A stretch of 16,900 nucleotides of DNA from UMGS882 sp045598975 (GTDB taxonomy: Bacteria; Bacillota; Clostridia; Oscillospirales; CAG-382). The stretch's first letter is position 1, and the number at the start of each line of letters is the position of its first letter. Below are positions 14,085 through 16,900 of this stretch, in pieces. Location of the stretch: the NCBI GenBank assembly GCA_045598975.1, contig JAZRVE010000070.1, positions 1 through 16,900 on the forward strand, written 5' to 3'. Under the pieces are notes generated by a model. That model did no database searches, had not been told where the DNA came from, and saw only the letters and a list, made by a program, of their open reading frames with translations. The translations under genes were made by a program, and so were the position numbers.

Positions 14085-14632
14085 AGGAGTTATCGCTCAA
14101 CATTCTCGACATTGCCCAGAACTCCGTCACGGCAGGTGCTTCTCTTATCGGCATCACCCTTACCGAAACCGATGAAACACTGACCATCGCCATTTCCGAC
14201 AACGGATGCGGTATGTCACCCGAAATGGTGCAAAACGTCACCGATCCTTTCTGTACGACGCGCACCACCCGTTCCGTCGGACTCGGCATTCCCCTGTTCC
14301 GTCTTGCCGCCGAACAGACGGGCGGACATCTTTCCGTCGTCTCGCAGACCGCGGAAATGTCTCCGAAAGATCACGGCACGACGACCACCGCTTTTTTCTA
14401 CAAAAACCACATTGATTTTACCCCGCTCGGCGACGTTGTTTCTTCGCTTCTCACCCTCATACAGGGCTGCGGCGACATCGACGTTGTCTTTACGCACAAG
14501 CGCGACGGCAAAGAAACCGTCCTGCTCGACACCCGCGACATCCGTGCAGAGCTTGGCGACATCCCGCTCTCCACACCGGACGTACTCGTCTGGATGCGCG
14601 AATATTTATCGGAACAATATAATAATGATTAA
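14081..14632 (+). CDS. Histidine-kinase-like ATPase without phosphoacceptor domain
   Basis: A 183-residue GHKL ATPase. The N-box is LSLNILDIAQNSVTAGA (4-20, N14), the G1 box SDNGCGM (39-45) and the F/G2 region DPFCTTRTTRSVGLGIPLF (55-73). It resembles sensor-kinase catalytic domains more than the RsbW-type ATPase upstream. There is no His-containing dimerisation domain, transmembrane segment or sensor. After the ATPase fold ends near residue 110, about 70 extra residues (for example VFTHKRDGKETVLLDTRD) form a C-terminal part I do not recognise. ATG at 14081 overlaps the PHP stop and has AAAGGAG seven bases upstream; longer upstream frames run through the PHP gene and are rejected. Autophosphorylation of a separate partner, or loss of kinase activity, are both possible. 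Confidence 0.87.
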   Translation: MKELSLNILDIAQNSVTAGASLIGITLTETDETLTIAISDNGCGMSPEMVQNVTDPFCTTRTTRSVGLGIPLFRLAAEQTGGHLSVVSQTAEMSPKDHGTTTTAFFYKNHIDFTPLGDVVSSLLTLIQGCGDIDVVFTHKRDGKETVLLDTRDIRAELGDIPLSTPDVLVWMREYLSEQYNND

Positions 14633-14656
14633 TAAAAATAAGGAAGGGAAATCATC

Positions 14657-15025
14657 ATGAAATCATTAGCAGAACTTGCAGAAATCCGTAACCGCATGAA
14701 AGACAAGGTCATTTTGCGCGAAGGCTCCAACGATATGCGTATCGTGGTCGGCATGGCTACCTGCGGCATCGCCGCCGGCGCCCGCCCCGTTCTCAACGCC
14801 TTTGTCGAGGAAGTGGCAAACGCCGGTCTCTCCGACATCGCTACCGTTACCCAGACCGGCTGTATCGGCATTTGCCAGTACGAGCCCGTCGTTGAAATCT
14901 ACCAGAGCGGAAAGGACAAAGTCACCTATGTTCACATGACGCCCGAAAAAGTCAAGCGCGTCGTTGAGGAACACATCAAAAACGGCAAGCCCATCGCGGA
15001 ATTCACCATCAAGGAAAATGCTTAA
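14657..15025 (+). CDS. Thioredoxin-like ferredoxin with three Cys (NuoE-like)
   Basis: A 122-residue thioredoxin-like (2Fe-2S) ferredoxin domain protein. It resembles the C-terminal half of HydC and the N-terminal domain of HydB. The first motif reads TCGIAAGA: C36 is present, but the position of the second ligand in the usual C-x4-C is G41. The second motif TGCIGIC gives C69 and C73. Only three of the four usual cluster ligands are therefore seen at these positions, so cluster binding may be altered. Proteins of this type occur next to hydB in clostridial hydrogenase operons and are thought to be accessory or regulatory. ATG at 14657 follows AAGGAAGGG, 24 bases after the preceding stop. hydB begins 19 bases downstream. 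Confidence 0.87.
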   Translation: MKSLAELAEIRNRMKDKVILREGSNDMRIVVGMATCGIAAGARPVLNAFVEEVANAGLSDIATVTQTGCIGICQYEPVVEIYQSGKDKVTYVHMTPEKVKRVVEEHIKNGKPIAEFTIKENA

Positions 15026-15044
15026 ATAACGGAGGTATTAACAA

Positions 15045-16850
15045 ATGATTCGTTCTCATGTACTTATCTGCGCCGGTACCGGCTGTACCTCCTCCGGAAG
15101 CGCCGCCGTCAAGGCAAAGCTTGAAGAGGAACTCAAAAAGAACGGTCTGACCGAAGAGATCAAGATCGTTTCCACCGGCTGTTTCGGTCTCTGCGCTATG
15201 GGTCCGGTCATGATCGTCTACCCGGAAGGCACCTTTTACAGCCGCGTGTCCGCTGACGACGTTCCCGAGATCGTGTCCGAGCATCTCTTAAAGGGACGCA
15301 TCGTCGAGCGCCTCGTCTACAAGGATGCCGCCGGCGAATCCGTCAAGGCAGACGAGCCCGTTGCTCTCGGCGACACCAAATTCTACAAGAATCAGAAGCG
15401 CGTCGCCCTTCGCAACTGCGGCGTTATAGACCCGGAAAACATCGAAGAATACATTGCCGTTGACGGCTATGCCGCTCTCGGCAAGGTCCTCACCGAAATG
15501 ACGCCCGATCAGGTCATCGACACCATTCTCGCATCCGGTCTTCGCGGACGCGGCGGCGCCGGCTTCCCGACCGGCAAGAAATGGCAGCTCGCCCGCAACC
15601 TCGTGCAGGACGGCGGTCAGAAATACGTCTGCTGCAACGCCGACGAAGGCGACCCCGGCGCTTTCATGGACAGAAGCGTTCTGGAAGGTGACCCGCACGC
15701 CGTCATCGAAGCTATGGCGATCGCCGGTTATGCCATCGGCGCATCCCAGGGCTACATTTACGTCCGTGCCGAATATCCTATCGCCGTCAAGCGCCTCGGC
15801 ATTGCCATCGCACAGGCTAAGGAATACGGTCTGCTCGGCGACAACATCTTCGGTACCGATTTCTCCTTCAATCTCGAACTCCGTCTCGGCGCAGGCGCCT
15901 TCGTCTGCGGCGAAGAGACCGCTCTTATGACCTCCATCGAGGGCAAGCGCGGCGAGCCGCATCCCCGTCCGCCTTTCCCGGCGGCAAAGGGTCTGTTCGG
16001 CAGACCGACCATCCTCAACAACGTCGAGACCTACGCCAACATCGCGCAGATCATCTTAAAAGGACCGGAATGGTTCGCTTCCATGGGCACCGAAAAGAGC
16101 AAGGGCACCAAGGTCTTTGCGCTCGGCGGCAAGATCACGCATACCGGTCTTGTCGAGATCCCGATGGGCACCCCGCTTCGTGAAGTCATCGAAGAGATCG
16201 GCGGCGGCATCCCGAACGGCAAGAAGTTCAAAGCCGCTCAGACCGGCGGTCCTTCCGGCGGCTGTATCCCGGCTTCCCTCATCGACACCCCCATCGACTA
16301 CGACAACCTCATCGCCATCGGCTCGATGATGGGCTCCGGCGGACTTATCGTCATGGATGAAGACAACTGTATGGTCGATATCGCCAAGTTCTTCTTACAG
16401 TTCACCGTTGACGAGTCCTGCGGTAAGTGTACACCCTGCCGTATCGGCACCAAGAGACTGTACGAAATCCTTGAAAAGATCACCAGCGGCAAGGGTGAAA
16501 TGGAAGACCTCGACAAGATGGAAGAGCTCTGCAACTACATCAAGAACAACGCTCTCTGCGGTCTCGGTCAGACGGCGCCCAACCCGGTGCTTTCCACGCT
16601 CCGCTATTTCCGTGATGAGTATATCGCGCACATCGTCGACAAGAAGTGTCCTGCCGGCGTCTGCAAAGACCTCCTCACCTACACCATTGATCCCGACAAG
16701 TGCAAGGGCTGTACCAAGTGTAAGAGAAACTGCCCGGTCGGTGCCATCGACGGCGAAGTCAAGATGGCGCACACCATCAACCCGGACAAGTGCATCAAGT
16801 GCGGCGTTTGTATGTCGAACTGCACCTTCGGTGCTATTTCCAAGAAGTAA
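15045..16850 (+). CDS. hydB: NADH-binding hydrogenase subunit HydB (NuoF-like flavoprotein)
   Basis: A 601-residue NuoF-type subunit that takes electrons to or from NAD(H) through FMN. Domain order: N-terminal thioredoxin-like [2Fe-2S] domain with C9, C14, C46 and C50; FMN/NADH core with GLRGRGGAGFPTGKKW (165-180), CNADEGDPGAFMDR (197-210) and GAGAFVCGEETALMTSIEG (282-300); SLBB-like region around 365-425; [4Fe-4S] site C459, C462, C465 and C505 (ESCGKCTPCRIGT); and a C-terminal 2x[4Fe-4S] ferredoxin with C553, C556, C559, C563 and C583, C586, C589, C593. The fused N- and C-terminal cluster domains distinguish HydB/HndC-type proteins from respiratory NuoF and fit the bifurcating hydrogenase and NADP-reducing hydrogenase families. 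GGAGG precedes ATG at 15045. It is directly followed by hydA. NADP specificity cannot be excluded. Confidence 0.96.
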   Translation: MIRSHVLICAGTGCTSSGSAAVKAKLEEELKKNGLTEEIKIVSTGCFGLCAMGPVMIVYPEGTFYSRVSADDVPEIVSEHLLKGRIVERLVYKDAAGESVKADEPVALGDTKFYKNQKRVALRNCGVIDPENIEEYIAVDGYAALGKVLTEMTPDQVIDTILASGLRGRGGAGFPTGKKWQLARNLVQDGGQKYVCCNADEGDPGAFMDRSVLEGDPHAVIEAMAIAGYAIGASQGYIYVRAEYPIAVKRLGIAIAQAKEYGLLGDNIFGTDFSFNLELRLGAGAFVCGEETALMTSIEGKRGEPHPRPPFPAAKGLFGRPTILNNVETYANIAQIILKGPEWFASMGTEKSKGTKVFALGGKITHTGLVEIPMGTPLREVIEEIGGGIPNGKKFKAAQTGGPSGGCIPASLIDTPIDYDNLIAIGSMMGSGGLIVMDEDNCMVDIAKFFLQFTVDESCGKCTPCRIGTKRLYEILEKITSGKGEMEDLDKMEELCNYIKNNALCGLGQTAPNPVLSTLRYFRDEYIAHIVDKKCPAGVCKDLLTYTIDPDKCKGCTKCKRNCPVGAIDGEVKMAHTINPDKCIKCGVCMSNCTFGAISKK

Positions 16851-16864
16851 GGAGGACTTGAAAA

Positions 16865-16900
16865 ATGGAAATGATCAACGTATTCATCGACGGGAAAGAA
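16865..16900 (+). CDS. hydA: Partial: start of [FeFe] hydrogenase catalytic subunit HydA
   Basis: Only 12 codons (MEMINVFIDGKE) lie inside the window. ATG at 16865 follows AAGGAGG, which overlaps the hydB stop region, so the start is well supported. INVFIDGKE matches the first strand and turn of the N-terminal [2Fe-2S] ferredoxin domain of multi-cluster [FeFe] hydrogenases, and hydA directly after hydB is the usual order. No cluster ligand or H-cluster motif is in view, so catalytic identity depends on the neighbourhood. A formate dehydrogenase or NuoG-like protein with the same ferredoxin start is the alternative. Confidence 0.75.
   Translation, partial: MEMINVFIDGKE

Noticed and set aside
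15288..15962. Minus-strand 224-codon frame inside hydB
   Set aside because: It is antisense to the conserved FMN/NADH core of HydB and has no independent support.

Overview
The window comes from an anaerobic, fermentative, probably spore-forming Firmicute of the class Clostridia. The signs are strong GGAGG-type ribosome binding sites, frequent GTG/TTG starts, a YlmC/YmxH-family sporulation protein, the dgt-dnaG-(rpoD) arrangement, a biotin-dependent Na+ pump decarboxylase and an NADH-linked multi-subunit [FeFe] hydrogenase. There are no rRNA or tRNA genes, CRISPR arrays or insertion sequences. Nothing seen in base composition or codon use suggests recent transfer.

Left block (1-4742, minus strand): transcribed leftwards as hflX, dgt, dnaG and a Lys/Ala/Glu/Pro-rich N-terminus cut by the window edge, most likely the low-complexity extension of RpoD. 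It carries an in-frame 111-bp tandem duplication. This is the usual macromolecular-synthesis neighbourhood. A small plus-strand YlmC/YmxH gene (4806-5087, TTG start) follows hflX head to head and ends at a strong bidirectional terminator (5090-5133).

Middle block (5133-10095, minus strand): a five-gene operon in the order acyl-CoA-type carboxyltransferase, OadG, free biotin carrier, OadB Na+ pump, and OadA-type carboxyltransferase without its biotin domain. Carboxyl groups removed by the carboxyltransferases would pass to the carrier biotin and be released at OadB with Na+ export. Two different carboxyltransferases with one carrier resemble the three parts of transcarboxylase plus a Na+ pump.

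Divergent control region (10096-10406): a good sigma-A promoter for the decarboxylase operon (TTGCAA-17-TATAAT, minus strand), a tandem 10-bp repeat upstream of it, an extended -10 promoter for the rightward operon, and an 18-bp sequence close to the Rex (NADH/NAD+ sensor) operator. If real, that site could link both operons to cellular redox state.

Right block (10407-16900, plus strand): a hydrogenase operon. hydC comes first and hydB plus the start of hydA come last; these are the components of an NADH/ferredoxin (electron-bifurcating type) [FeFe] hydrogenase. Between them lies a tightly coupled six-gene cassette, DRTGG - anti-sigma-like ATPase - putative sensory [FeFe] hydrogenase - DRTGG - PHP phosphoesterase - histidine-kinase-like ATPase, followed by a thioredoxin-like ferredoxin lacking one usual cysteine. 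The hydrogenase-like protein keeps the H-cluster cysteines but has Ala at the proton-transfer Cys position, so the cassette looks like a H2/redox-sensing module inside the operon of the enzyme it may control. Its output is not visible here. The gene set is a recurrent clostridial arrangement, but its signalling mechanism is, to my knowledge, not established.
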